Positions 47,180-58,185 of a stretch of 64,000 bases of DNA are shown here, piece by piece. Origin of the DNA: Adenophora triphylla var. japonica (taxonomy: Eukaryota > Streptophyta > Magnoliopsida > Asterales > Campanulaceae); NCBI GenBank assembly GCA_022495995.1, contig JAFEMH010002445.1, positions 62,001 to 126,000 on the forward strand, read 5' to 3'. The notes below the pieces were generated by a model. It had not been told where the DNA came from. It did not search any database and was given only the letters and a program-made list of their open reading frames with translations. The translations under genes were made by a program, and so were the position numbers. Each line of letters starts with the position of its first letter. Position 1 is the first letter of the stretch.

Positions 47180-49548
47180 ATGAATCCTCCAGATTGGGTT
47201 GAAGATGTGATTTCTTTGATGAATCGCCCGGACTACCAACCTTTGGGATCGTACACCGGTGGTATGGGTGATGCTTTCTATGGCCAAGGCGGAGGAGTTG
47301 GTGCTAGTGGCTACGGCGCCGGGGGTAGCCGCAGTTCTGACAGTTTTAGGGGCGGTTTTGGTGATATGGGTGGTGGTTTTGATGGTGGTTATGGAGGTTA
47401 TGGAGGTTATGAAGGTGGTGATGATGGCAGCCATGGCGGTCATGTCGGTGGTGGCAGCGGCAGCCATGGAGGATACGGCGGCAGTGATGGCGGACAAGGC
47501 GGCAATGGTGGCGGCAATGGCGGTGGCAATGGCGGTGGTAATGGCGGCGATGATGATGAAGAGGAAGGTGATCCTGACGCCGGGGAGAGCGATAGGAGTG
47601 ACGCCGGCGGGGACGTTGAGGCTAGGAGGCGGCGGGCTTCGCGCAATTATCGCCCCTCGAGGCTGCATTTTCTGTTGTACAACCAGTCTGACTTCTATCC
47701 GGGCTTGGAATTTCACGGGTCCACGGGACTTCGATCCCGTGTCGGGATGAAGGTACAAGAATTTTTTATTTAACAACAGAATAATTCATGCGTGTACAAA
47801 GTGTTTATTATTTTAAATGCGAGTAATGACACGTACCTGTGCTGTGTTTACCTGCAGGGGAAGAAGATGAAGGGACGGAGCTCCCTTAAGGCGGTAGGTG
47901 AGTTGTGGGCACTTCTGCCGGCTGGTGAGGGTGGTCCTCGTGAGAGGGTACGGAGCTTGGGGTTGGCTCCCTTTTTTGACATGGTTTTACTGATGGGCCA
48001 GACCAGGAAGTGTACTGCTGTGGTGAAGGCGTGTCGGGAGTTCTGGTGGGACACGACACATACCTTCCATCTGAGTTGGGGTGAGGCCACGATCACTCCT
48101 ACAGACTTCGCCATCCTTACTGGATTGAGGTTCACGGACATAGCGTTGCCTTTTGATGAGACTCTACATACTGATCCGGCTCGTCAGATTGAGCTGTTTG
48201 GCGCCAGCTTAGGTTCGACTAAGAACTTTGGTGTTGATGCGGGGAGGCTACATAGGCTTGTTATGACTGCTATCGACCGGTACAGAGTTGGCCAGTATGG
48301 GCTAGACGCGCTTGTCCGAGGATTCCTTTGGTACGGCTTATCAGTGGTCCTCTTCCCCAATTCGGGCCCAGTATGCCGATTCTCCTTGTTGAGTGCTTTG
48401 TCTGACTTGAGCTTAGTGCGGGATATTTCTTGGGGAGGGGCCGGCTTGGCCGAGCTATATCGGGCTCTTGATACTGTCTCGAGGTCCAATACCTCTTCTT
48501 TTGATGCTTTTCAGTTTGTTTTGGAGGTATGCCAACTTTTGTCATTTTCCTTGTCCTTTTATTTGTTACTTGTCTTTCTTCCTTTATAATCATCTGCTTT
48601 CCGTGTCTTTCGCAGGCATGGGTCTATGAGATTTTCGGCGTCGCGCCTTTCACTTTACGGGACCAGACTCGGGATGTGCCCGTCTTGCGGTACTGGAGGA
48701 AGGAGAATCGGATTGAGGGGTATCCGATTTGAGGGCTGTTCTTGATGGTCCTAGTAGACCCGAGTTTTTACTCTACCCTTGGACCCCTGAAGCCTCTGAG
48801 ACGGTTGGTGCTGTTCGGGATGTGACTGCTTCCCGCAGATTGCTGGTTGGGCTGCTCGCCGATGAGATGTACTTGGGCGAGCGGGTGGCGAGACAGCACT
48901 ATGCGTGGGCTCCACTTTATGCACCCCGACATCCTCCGAGAAATATATGGTATCCGAACCGGTTGGCTAGGAGGGAGGAGTATCTGTTTGGGGTCCCTGC
49001 TCATCAGTTCCGGCTTGATATGAACTATATGGATTTTGTGGCGCTTTTTCTGAGATCACCGCAGGTGGTGAGGCGGACTGCTGCGGCTGCCAAGGCTGCT
49101 GGTATGGGGGAGCAGGGTTTGGTTATTCCCGAGCCGATGGGTGCTGCACATCCCGAGATAGTAGATATGCCTCCGTTTCCCGACCATTTCTTTGTGCATA
49201 TGGACCACGGGAAGGTGAGGGTAGATTTAGCGCCCACAGAGGCTGATGAGGTTGAGGGTGCTCAGCTTCCTCCAGGCGGTGCCGGCGGGGTATACCTCTT
49301 ACTTTTCTTTTCTCTTTATGCACTGATTATTATGCTTTAGCCATGGTGTAACTCTCGCGCCTGATTTTTTGTAGGTTACCCGGGAGTCTTACGTGCGGGC
49401 TGTGAGGCAGACCAATGTACTGAGCCGTCTGCTGAAGGGTGCATTGCAGAGACTCTCTTGTCAGTCTCGGAGGTCAGTGGACGTGGAGGGTAGCTCGACA
49501 TCCAGATTTTCCCGCGGTCGTGCCTCGACCTCCCGCCGGGGTCACTAG
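47180..49548 (+). pseudogene. Plant mobile domain (PMD, aminotransferase-like) gene, four exons, one single-base break
   Basis: Exons 47180-47752, 47858-48526, 48616-49289 and 49375-49548, all with GT...AG introns in phase 0. Exon 1 (MNPPDWVEDVISLMNRPDYQ) encodes a Gly-rich region and a basic stretch. Exon 2 carries the PMD signature: CREFWWDTTHTFHLSWGEA, TITPTDFAILTGLRF, then GLDALVRGFLWYGLSVVLFP. Exon 3 continues it (VYEIFGVAPFTLRDQ, RRLLVGLLADEMYLG). Exon 4 ends in a basic Ser/Arg tail (RFSRGRASTSRRGH). A one-base deletion in the T-run at 48727-48730 stops exon 3; otherwise about 700 codons. PMD proteins (MAIN/MAIL1 group) act in nuclear silencing and genome stability and are often found in transposons. 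It runs opposite to its host retrotransposon. Confidence 0.8.
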
Positions 49549-52500
49549 GATTTTTTATTTTTGTAGTACCAGTAGGGAAAAAGTAGAAGCATGCAGACTC
49601 TAATTTTTATGCTGAATCACTGATGTAATGCAAATGCTTTATGTACTAGTTTAAATGAGTTAATTTGAATGTTAGTATTTTTTTATTTTCTATTTTGTAC
49701 ACTGCAATGAAAAGTTATTGACGTACAAGGCAGTTACCCTATGGTTTAGAGAGGGTTTAGGCTCGAAGCTAGGGTTTTGGGAGGCATTTGTCTTCTAGGC
49801 TTGGAGCTAGGTATAGGCTTAAGGCTAGGGTTTAGGAAGGTGTTGGTTACCTAGGCTTAGGGCTAGGGTTTAGAAGGGTATCGGTTACCTAGGCTTAGAG
49901 CTAGGGTTTTGAGAGGTTTTTGGTCACCTAGGCTTAAGGCTAGGGCTTAGAGAGGAATTTGTGGTAAGTCTGGACGAGGCAAATTTGAGCAGAAAGGTTA
50001 TGGTTTAAGCAAGGCGAGGCTGAGTGGGTGTGGGCTTGGATGAGTTTGATGTCCAGAGGTGAGGGGTAGGACCGAGTCATCTTGAGAGTCACAGAGATAC
50101 GTCTTTGATAGATTTGAAGAGTTTGAAAATTTGTGGACACCAAAGAGTGATTTTGTAAACAAGGTGCCAAAGAGGATAGTATTTTGAAAGCATGTTTATT
50201 TGATAAAGAGGCCTTCTGGTTAATTACATTTCTAACTAACTCAAAGAGTTTGCCACATGCTGATCTTGATGACAAGGGATGTTCTTCTTGCTAGATATGA
50301 CCTCATTGGAGCTTCGATTTTTGTTAGAGCCCTTTGGCTTTTTCTGAAGAACCACCTAGTCGACCCATTCTTGTTGAGGGGAGCCCCAATGTTTGATGAA
50401 GTGACCTTGGCGAAGCCCCAGTTGATGATGCAAAGCAAACCTGAAAGGAATGGCGAAGCCCCAGTTGATGATGCAAAGCGGACCTGAAGGGAATGGCGAA
50501 GCCCCAGTTGATGATGCAAAGCAGACCTGAAGGGAATGGCGAAGCCCCAGCTTTGGAGAGATTCAATGTATCCCTATTGCAGACAGAGTCATCTTGCGGC
50601 CACGGGGGCGACCCCTCGTTTCGGACAATGGTCAATCAGTCGTTGGACAAGACTCGAAAATGTATATGTTGCAGGGGCGCATTTTTCGAAGGTGGGAATA
50701 GATCCCGAATTCGTGTATGACACTTTTGCTTTTGGGTTTGACTCTTTTGGGAGAGTATAAGCATCACAAGGTGTGGAAAAGTGTATGGAAGCCCCTGTTG
50801 ACAGAAAGACAGTGTTTGGCTCTATTTTCCTATGATGTAGAAAAGGAAGACTTGTCGAGACATTTGAAGAATTGTTTTATTCAGAATTATATTTTGGTTG
50901 CTCGAGAATGGACCTCACTGATTGGTTTATCAAATTCCAATTATATAAGTAAACAAATAATGACTGCTTTGATTAGAAGTTGGAAATCTGGCTTGACTTT
51001 AGAATGAGAAGGATGCTCCGTTGTTGCTTGCTGCTCTGGGCTGACTGTGATAATTGTGGTGCGGGCTGCCGCTACATTGATCTTCTTTATGAGAAAGAAT
51101 GAAAAATAGAAAAAAGATTGGGAGAAAAAAGATTGTGGAAGAAAAGGTGGGAATTGACCGATTATAGCCCCTTCTATTTTTCTGTCTTTCAAGTTTAGAT
51201 CCGTTGTTCCTTTGTTCTCGCAAGCCGAGGGGAGTAGTCCCTGGCGCGCGTCTCCTTGCTTTTACCGGAGTGTCGCTGAGAGGCACGGATGCGAAGCCCC
51301 AGTGAGACTTTTGCAGACAGTGTTTGAGGAGTTGGATGAACGAATTTCAAGAATAGGACGAGTTCCCAAACTTGGAGAGGGTAGGTAATATGCTCACGTA
51401 GGATAACGAGTGACTCAAAATTTTGAATATGCATTTCTTTTAAATAATCTTTTGAGAATGCCATCCGGTAGTGGTTGTAGCTGGGCTATGGGTTGCGATC
51501 GATCGTTAGGTGATGATTAACATGACCTCTTAAAGTGGGAGGTCGGCTGGGCCTTTTGCTGAGAGGTTGGTTGTTTGGGATCTATAAGGTGAAGGGATTT
51601 TCTTGTTGTCTCTTCTTTAGAACCTCTAAGAGTGAGGTAACTTTTGATTTTGACAAGGTCAAGGGTGGTGATGGAATCCTCTAAAAGTGAGAGGATGGAC
51701 TTGAAATTGGTTTACGGGATTTGTTCAAGAGGGAATCTTTGTTGCTTCTTCTCGCGAGTTTGTTGTGGTTTCAGCAGGTAACTTGATCATGATAGGACCT
51801 TCACTTGACGTCTCATTTTCACAACCTTTGAGATGGGAGGTTCACTTCGGAGTGATGGAGGTGTTTTTTTTTTTTTTGTTTTTTTTGTTTTATTTTTTGA
51901 CACCCTCTTCTCGAGAAAAGCCTTCGAATTTGTTTGCTCGCGATAGCCCCTAGCGTATGCCTTATGATGCGTTTGCCTCTTCCCTCTTGGGCTTAGAGGT
52001 GGTCCCTTCTAGGGAGCCCCTTGTATGAGCTTCTTTTGCGTTCCCCCTTTCTTGAGCTTTGTGAGTCAGGGGAGCCCCTAGTATGGGCTTCTTCCTTGAG
52101 GTTTCAAAACTTGTCGATCTTGAAATGAAAGGGTATTATTTAGTGAGGATAAGGTTATGGCTTCCTATGGTGAGAGGTTTAAGCTTCAATCGCTACTGGA
52201 TAGCATTCTCAAGAGAGTATTTAAAATAAATGCAAACTCATTTAACCGACTTATTAATGTAAGGTAAAATATATTCGGACCATGAGAAAGATATGTGAGC
52301 ATATTCAATGAAAGCTTATCGATCAAATGGAAAATCAGAGGAGACGCGAGATTTGGGGGGTTAGTGAGCCCCAAGTTGATATTCATGTAGCACTTGTGAA
52401 GGATAAGAACAACTACTTGCATCTTCTTTAAATTGCAGTGGCGTGAGCAGCTATTTTCTGATGATGAGCAACAACGGTCATATGGAAAGGAGGTTAAGTG

Positions 52501-52911
52501 GGGGAGAGTGTATGAAAAGTATATGGTGGAGTATGGAGAGAGTGTATAGAGATGGTGTATAGAGATGGTGTATAGAGATGGTGTATGGAGATGGTGTATA
52601 GAGATGGTGTATAGAGATGGTGTATGGAGATGGAGTATGTGAGGAAGGGAAAGTGAGTTGTTTACTCCAATCAAAGCATTCATTTTTACTTTATTAGCCG
52701 GTGAGTTTATCAGTGAGATTAGCAATCAAATGATAATTATAAATAAAACAATCTTCTTGAAAGTGATGCGAGATTATGTCTCAAGTCTAGAAAGAAAAGA
52801 AAGAAAGACCTTTTTTATTATTGAAGTAACTAGTCTAAAGTGGACATTACATACCAATGCCCAAAGCGGACGCAAGAAAGACATGCTAGAACCTATAAGA
52901 CTGAAATGAAT
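49549..52911 (-). other. Non-coding interior of element 2
   Basis: No protein domain recognised. Seen: tandem GGCTTAGGGCTAGGGTTT-type lines at 49740-49955; four 43-bp repeats with GAAGCCCCAGTTGATGATGC at 50412-50552; a block shared with element 1 (50580-50882 with 16107-16408); four CCTCT/AGAGG-type hairpins at 51534-51842; and a 17-bp tandem repeat (AGAGATGGTGTAT...) at 52531-52635. This is the variable middle of a non-autonomous Ogre/Tat-type element. Confidence 0.6.
50412..50552. repeat. 43-bp tandem repeats
   Basis: Three to four near-identical 43-bp units beginning GGCGAAGCCCCAGTTGATGA. Element 1 has a single related unit near 15990-16035, so the expansion happened in element 2. Confidence 0.7.
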
Positions 52912-53562
52912 CTAAATCTTTCCTTGAAGGGCGAGGGTTCCTTCATCAATGAGGCCTTGGATTTTTCCTTGGTCGATCAATCTTTGAATGTCTCGTTTCA
53001 ATTGCACACATTTGTCAGTGGTATGCCCATCGTACTTGTGATATCTGCAAAACTTGGATGTATCCAAGTCAACCCTCCTGTTAATAGGCTTGTAATTCTC
53101 GAGCGGGTTGATCAAACTCTTTCCCACCAAAATATCGAAGAACTCACCCAAAGGCATTCCCAAGTCATCAAAATGTTCTTTGTTGATCCTCTTCTCGGGT
53201 ATTGGCGCCTTCCGTTGGTTGGTGGCCACAGCAGGTATCTTGAATGAGAAATTCTGATGTGTTGGACCATACGTGGGACCATAAGCATGTGGATGGTAGG
53301 GATTCTGGAATTGCACAGGAGGAGGAACTCTTCTCAAGTATTCCTGAATGTAGGACAAATGGTGCTGCTCAATTTCATGCATGTCCTTGAGGAAGTTGAT
53401 CACTCCCATCCTCATGCTTGAGACTTCTTTGAGGGCTTCAATGCTTTTCTCCAGAGACATGATGTAGAATTCTGTAAGAACGTTTGGCAGAGTTAAACCA
53501 ATGAGTTGAATTAGACTTATAATTAATCTTAAGGCATCTTTGCGAAAATAGTCGATCTCCAC
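52912..53562 (-). pseudogene. Ogre/Tat-type gag relic
   Basis: Minus strand, in the element's own sense and downstream of its PBS. The C-terminal part RRVDLDTSKFCRYHKYDGHT followed by DKCVQLKRDIQRLIDQGKI is the Tat/Ogre gag zinc-binding block (C-x2-H...H-x4-C, then a leucine-rich helix and 'LI..G.I'). The N-terminal part has no clear capsid homology I can name and the frame ends at 52912 without protease. A remnant only; it supports the Ogre/Tat assignment. Confidence 0.7.
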
Positions 53563-54540
53563 AATTTTGAGAGTTTGACCGGGCTGAAGTTGCCTACGTA
53601 ACCCTTACCATTTAAGGTACGAGTCTCAGGTCACCGTAGTTCGAGGGGGATGAATGTAAAAGAGGAAGATGACTCGATCCTTGGTCAAATGGGGGTGATC
53701 TAGGTGAGTCTTTGGCTGAAGGGTGCTAGGGATAAAGGATCTAAACTATGGATGGTTTTAAGACTAAGGGAGCAGACTATGGAAGGTTCAAGAGATGAGA
53801 GGTATAACTTTGAAGGGTCCTAGATTGAAGGATAGTTAAGCATTTTATTTACGAAAAAACTTTTTATAGAACCTACTCTTGGTTGGAAGGGATACCCCTT
53901 TTTCGCAACTAACTAAATGTCCTAAAGTGGTGGATCCTAACGACTAAACGTCTCATATAGACAATTAATATGATATTTATGGAAAGTACTACAGACCCAT
54001 GATAGGACAAGATCAAGCATTCAACTTTACATGGTACGTCCTTTAAAAGGAAAATCAATTTTTTAGTGCCTTTATTCTCTCTATAGATCTTGACTTATCA
54101 TTGATTCGTAGTGACTTAACACAAAGACCTTATTAATTGTCTATATAAAATAGCTAGTCAAACCAACCGGTCACATGGAGTGTATTCCTAGTAAAGTGGG
54201 TGACACAAGGGTTAGATTTCAGGCTCCCATCGTGCAGCCGAAACGCACTGATGAGTGGATGGCCAAGTGAGACTCGAAAGGGAGGCGACATGATCACCAC
54301 ACTTCCCGCACTTTGGCTTCTCCGGTGGGTTAAAGGGTGTCTGTGCAGTGTGACACGGACTCTAGTGGTAGTGTGAGGTAAAAAAGTCTAATTCTTTTTA
54401 AGGAAAAAAGAGAAAGATTTTTTATTTACATGAGATGCATGCATGCAATGCAACAGTTAAGAATAAAGAAAATAAAAAGAAAGCAAAATACAACACCATA
54501 CAAGAAAACGAAAGTCTGACCCACTTAGTTTAAAAAACAG
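53563..54540 (-). other. Leader region of element 2
   Basis: Between gag and PBS in the minus sense. No gene. Holds a CTACG/CGTAG stem-loop at 53593-53643 (inner ACCCTT/AAGGT stem) and repeated AGGATCTAA/GGTTTAAG-like lines at 53690-53840. Confidence 0.5.
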
Positions 54541-54559
54541 TCCCCAGCAGAGTCGCCAC
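54541..54559 (-). other. PBS of Ogre/Tat-like element 2
   Basis: Minus-strand TGGCGACTCTGCTGGGGA, identical in type to the PBS of element 1. Confidence 0.75.
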
Positions 54560-55924
54560 TGTGAATACCCCGTCCCGATGCAACGCGCATTCGGAGGTTT
54601 AAAATAGATAATCATATAATGTCGGACCGAAATGGGATATTCATTTAGTGACACTCGCTTTAAACCATATTAAAAATATTAGTTTAATTTTGAGAGTCGC
54701 CACGCCACTTTGATATAGCCCAAAGCTTTGAAAAAAGGCTAAACATGTAATTGGGTTCGGGGGTCAAGTTACAACAGAAGAAGAAACGCTATCACTCCTA
54801 TTGCCCGACGGATCGGTCTTTCTAGCATGTGGGGTGTTGGTTGTGTGTGGTGTTTACAGGAATAGATAGAAGAAACGGGATCATGCATAAGGAGGAGGGG
54901 AGAGAAAGAATTAATTGATGGTCACACCCTAGAACCTTTGAGTTAGGCCCTTGGAAGGTGCACTAATCAACGTTCATCCTTGGGGAATTATTGATCATGG
55001 GATAATTATGACTAAGGTGGAAGGAAAGAAATAGTTCCTAGATCCACTGGGTTTCTTGGGCGAAAACCTTAGATCATCCTCGGCTATAGCATATTAAATA
55101 TATTAAAATAATCCTAAATCTAGCATAAAGGAACAATTAAAACATATTAAGCATGCAAATATAATATGGCAATAATAATAATAAGGAACAAAAATATTAA
55201 AAAGAGCCTTACCAATTGTAGCAAGACTTTGGGGTCGAATCTAGGGCGATTCGAAGAGAGTAGGAAGAAATACGGGTAAAACAAGAGTAGTCTCGTTTCT
55301 CCCGAGTAAATTGTGTGTTGAGAATGGGAGCCGGGCACACTTATTTATAGTGCTTCGGTACTTGGGCTGGGCCAGATGAATGGTCGATCGGCCCTAAAAA
55401 TAAGGTTCGATCGGCACAAAATAAAGGGTCGATCGGCCCTAAAAATAAGGTCCGATCGGCACTAGAAATTAGGTTCTGGCGGCGGCTGATAAATGGTCGA
55501 TCGGCCAAGTTTGGGCTTAGGGTCGATCGGCCAAATTTGGCCCAATATTGCTTTGGCCCAATCAGCCTAGAACTGGTCCTCAAAGTTTCTCCCTGGCCGG
55601 CCAACCTCCAGGAAAGCTCGGCCAATGCCTTGCAATGCCGTGGCCTAGGATTGGTACCATTATTATTCGGTTCGTCCCGCGATTTTGCAATCGCACTTTG
55701 GCCACTCTAATGACTTCTTTTGCGATTCGCTCTTTAGGATTTTATTTTTCATTTAATCCCAGGAATTTTAATATATCAATTTCGTCCCAAATATTCCATA
55801 TTTCCAGTTTAGTCCTTAAATTTCCAATAAATTCCAACTTGGTCCAAAAGCTTCCAAATGCCAGTTTAGGCCCAGATTTTCCCGAATTGCACTTTAGTCC
55901 CTTTTTTCGGACCGGGTACTAACA
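54560..55924 (-). repeat. 5' LTR of Ogre/Tat-like element 2
   Basis: 1,365 bp, nearly identical to 44630-45994, adjoining the PBS. The TATA box and GGTCGATCGGCC cluster are conserved (about 55341-55532). Followed by the GTAGG duplication and LINE coding sequence. Confidence 0.9.
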
Positions 55925-55929
55925 GTAGG

Positions 55930-56306
55930 ACAATTCAGGATAATAGATTCATCAATGTTTACCACTTGTCTATCAATGCCGAATAAGGATTTATAGAAAT
56001 CCACAAGGATATTAGCAACTTCCTTGACTGATGTTATGAGAGAGCCATCAGATTTCACTATATGTGAAATTGAATTACGCCCATTGTCTCTCTTAATGAG
56101 ATTGTGAAAATATTTGGAGCATCGGTCACCCTTCACCAAGTACTTATACCTCGATTTTTGAGCTATAAAGCTCCGTTCCGCCTTTAGAAGGAAGAAGGCC
56201 TTCTTACGGAGATCTTGACAAACCTTTTTCAAATCATCGTTGAGAGGATCAGCCATATGACTAAAAATAGCCGCTTTGAAATCAGAGTTGGCCTCCTTAG
56301 ATGGTT
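55930..56306 (-). pseudogene. LINE ORF2 segment between endonuclease and RT
   Basis: Minus strand. DKPSKEANSDFKAAIFSHMA leads into RYKYLVKGDRCSKYFHNLIK, a typical plant LINE linker motif (W/L..GD.N/CSK.FH). It ends ESIILNCPT at the GTAGG duplication, where the frame continues in the RT part below 44630. Confidence 0.8.
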
Positions 56307-56310
56307 TGTC

Positions 56311-56604
56311 TTAAAACTTTAACCCTTAGGTGGTGTGCTTGCTTGGATAATTGTTTTGCTACATTGGTTTATCTGTTTGATGTTTAACTTAGTTTATTTC
56401 GAAAACTTTTTAGTTTGAAATAAATTAGTTTCTGTTGATAAATCATTGTTTTAGATTGGCTCCTTTATTAAGCGGGAGTTAATCAACATGGAGATGTTAT
56501 GTTTTGACTCTATGCTCTATGCTCTGTTTATATTGTTATGGACTGGCAAATTACAGGTGTACATCACATTAGGTTTGAGAAAAAATATCCAACCAAGGGG
56601 GAGA
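56311..56604 (+). other. 3' untranslated region and PPT of copia remnant 2
   Basis: Non-coding. Ends with AAGGGGGAGAT at about 56595-56605, the PPT seen in the main copia element, followed by a TATTAATGTAAAACGC LTR start (compare TGTTAATGTTAAG). Confidence 0.55.
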
Positions 56605-57805
56605 TTATTAATGTAAAACGCAGATGATATCCTAAGGGGGCGTTTGGTTGGGGGTAAAGTGGGGGAATGGAATGCCCAATTCCATTCTCCCAATTCCTTT
56701 GCCCTGTTTGGTTGAAGCTTTTTAAATTTTTTCATTCCGTTGGAATGGCCAATTCCTTGGCTAGATGGAATTTGCCATTCCCTCCATATATGGAAGGAAT
56801 GGCCAATTCCCTTGGCAATGAAATTCAAAAAAAAAAAAATTATGACCAAAATATCCCCAGCTACCCCCTACCGCCTGCCTACCCCCCAATCCAGCCCCCA
56901 CCCCACCCCCCATTCAGCCCCCCCTCCCCACGAATTTTTTTTTTTTTGCATACCCCCTGCCCTAACCCCCCCATCCAGCCCCCACGAATTTTATTTTTTT
57001 TCATACCCCCTGCCCTACCCCCCCACACACATCTAGCCCCCCCCCCCCCCCCCACATTTTTTTTTTTGCATTCCCCCTGCCCTACCCCCCCCCATCCGGC
57101 CCCCACCCCCACCCCCCCCCCCCCATGATTTTTTTTTGCATATCCCCTGCCCTATCACCCCACCCCACCCCCCACGAATTTTTTTTTCCATCGAAGGGTA
57201 AATTGGACATTTTATATGATTTCATTCCATTCCTATATTTTGTATTTTCAAACCAAACATGATTTGCCAAGGAATTGAATGACAATTTCATTCCATTTCG
57301 TGCCAACCAAACGGAGGGATTTGACCAGTTTTTTTCCATTCCAATTCCTTTAGGAATTCAATTCCATAGACTATTCCATTCCTTCACTTTTTTTCCACCG
57401 AACCACATGGCCCCTAAGTGATTTCAGCACTTTTCAGATAATTTCCCAAATGATTTCATGTGCTGAAAATTATATAGTTGCACATTTCTTGATTAATTGT
57501 TTATGTACTAATGTGCTAATATGATTTGTTTTGTATATGTTGTAAGTTCATATTTCAGGTTATAATATGATGGAGGAATGAGCTAAAATCGTGGAGTTTT
57601 GTGAAAAAGAAAGTTATGCATAAAAAGAGTTTTATGCATAAACTTTAACCAAGTCCTTGTTTGTGTCAACAACGTCAAAAACATGTGAAGACCATGTCAA
57701 GATCGTTGTTGCTGATCAAGAGAGGGTACAAGGATAGAAAAGCTTGGGAGTACAAGGCCATGATGCGTGAACTTAGAGAGGATGAGGTCGGTTGCTACAA
57801 AAGGT
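56605..57805 (+). repeat. Diverged copia LTR (remnant 2), interrupted by a MITE
   Basis: Starts after a copia-type PPT and resembles the main copia LTR only in style: a short TAATG start and an AAG-rich segment with GAGAGGGTACAAGG. It carries its own palindromic words: ATTTCAGCAC/GTGCTGAAAAT (57424-57471) and TTATGCATAA twice (57614-57623, 57632-57641). The Harbinger-type MITE occupies 56636-57414. At about 57805 it joins sequence equivalent to 25400 of the main copia, so gag-pol between is deleted. Confidence 0.5.
56636..57414. mobile_element. Harbinger/Tourist-type MITE with C/T-rich tandem repeats
   Basis: 779 bp flanked by TAA (56633-56635 and 57415-57417). Terminal inverted repeats GGGGGCGTTTGGTT and GGGGCCATGTGGTT. 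The interior repeats a unit of CATACCCCCTGCCCTACC, C runs and T runs (about 56850-57180). Proline-rich and glycine-rich open frames inside are artefacts of the C runs. Confidence 0.75.
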
Positions 57806-58185
57806 TTTTAGCCAAAATATTTAATTTTTGTCTAACTAAATGTAATTTCGAAGTATCTATTTCTTAAAATTCATTTTCTTTTGAATATTGAAAATCAAAA
57901 TTTTATGGATATTTCTAAAACTATTTTTAGTTATTATATATTAAAAAATGAAAAAAAAAATACATTTTTAAATCAATTTGGCCGGATAACTGTGTGTGGG
58001 TTGTTGAGATAAGGATTTAAGTGAATTTGAATATGTCAAATCAAAATTAAAAACCCATTATCCATTTAATTACTCCCCTCTCTAAAACCCTCTTCCTCTC
58101 TATCTCTCACCTTGTCACTCTCTCTCTCTAAATGGTACCCCCCCCTTTTCCCTTGTTCCTCTTCGTCTTCTTCCCTTCGATCTTC
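57806..58185 (+). other. Copia remnant 2 spacer before the 3' reading frame
   Basis: Matches about 25400-25797 of the main copia element (GGTTTTTAGC...TTTGTCTAACTAA and onward). AT-rich, ending in a CT-rich leader. No gene. Confidence 0.65.

Larger units (their letters stand above)
44630..55924 (-). mobile_element. Ogre/Tat-like LTR retrotransposon 2 carrying an antisense PMD gene
   Basis: 11,295 bp with two 1,365-bp LTRs and GTAGG duplications at 44625-44629 and 55925-55929. The minus-strand PBS TGGCGACTCTGCTGGGGA next to the right LTR (54541-54559) sets the orientation. Its own sense strand carries only a gag relic (52912-53562). The plus strand carries a four-exon plant mobile domain gene (47180-49548). 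A minisatellite lies near the 3' LTR. The LTRs differ at only about six or seven sites by eye, so insertion is recent. No RT or IN seen: non-autonomous. Confidence 0.9.
42449..56310 (-). mobile_element. 5'-truncated LINE, split by Ogre/Tat-like element 2
   Basis: Minus strand. A T run at 42449-42461 on the plus strand is the poly(A) tail. ORF2 runs from here up to 44629 and resumes at 55930, with GTAGG duplicated on each side of the Ogre/Tat-like element. Coding homology ends near 56310, inside the linker between endonuclease and RT, so the 5' part is missing, as usual for LINEs. About 2.57 kb of LINE remains. I could not define a clean target duplication. Confidence 0.82.

Noticed and set aside
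47093..47776. Ala/Thr-rich minus-strand frame opposite PMD exon 1
   Set aside because: Shadow of the Gly-rich coding exon on the plus strand.
42400..56340. LINE target-site duplication
   Set aside because: Candidate pairs (GGTTCTAAACAATTTGC with GGTTTGTCTTAAAACTTT) match too poorly to call.
56667..57339. Proline-rich (plus) and glycine-rich (minus) frames
   Set aside because: They derive from C and T runs in the MITE.
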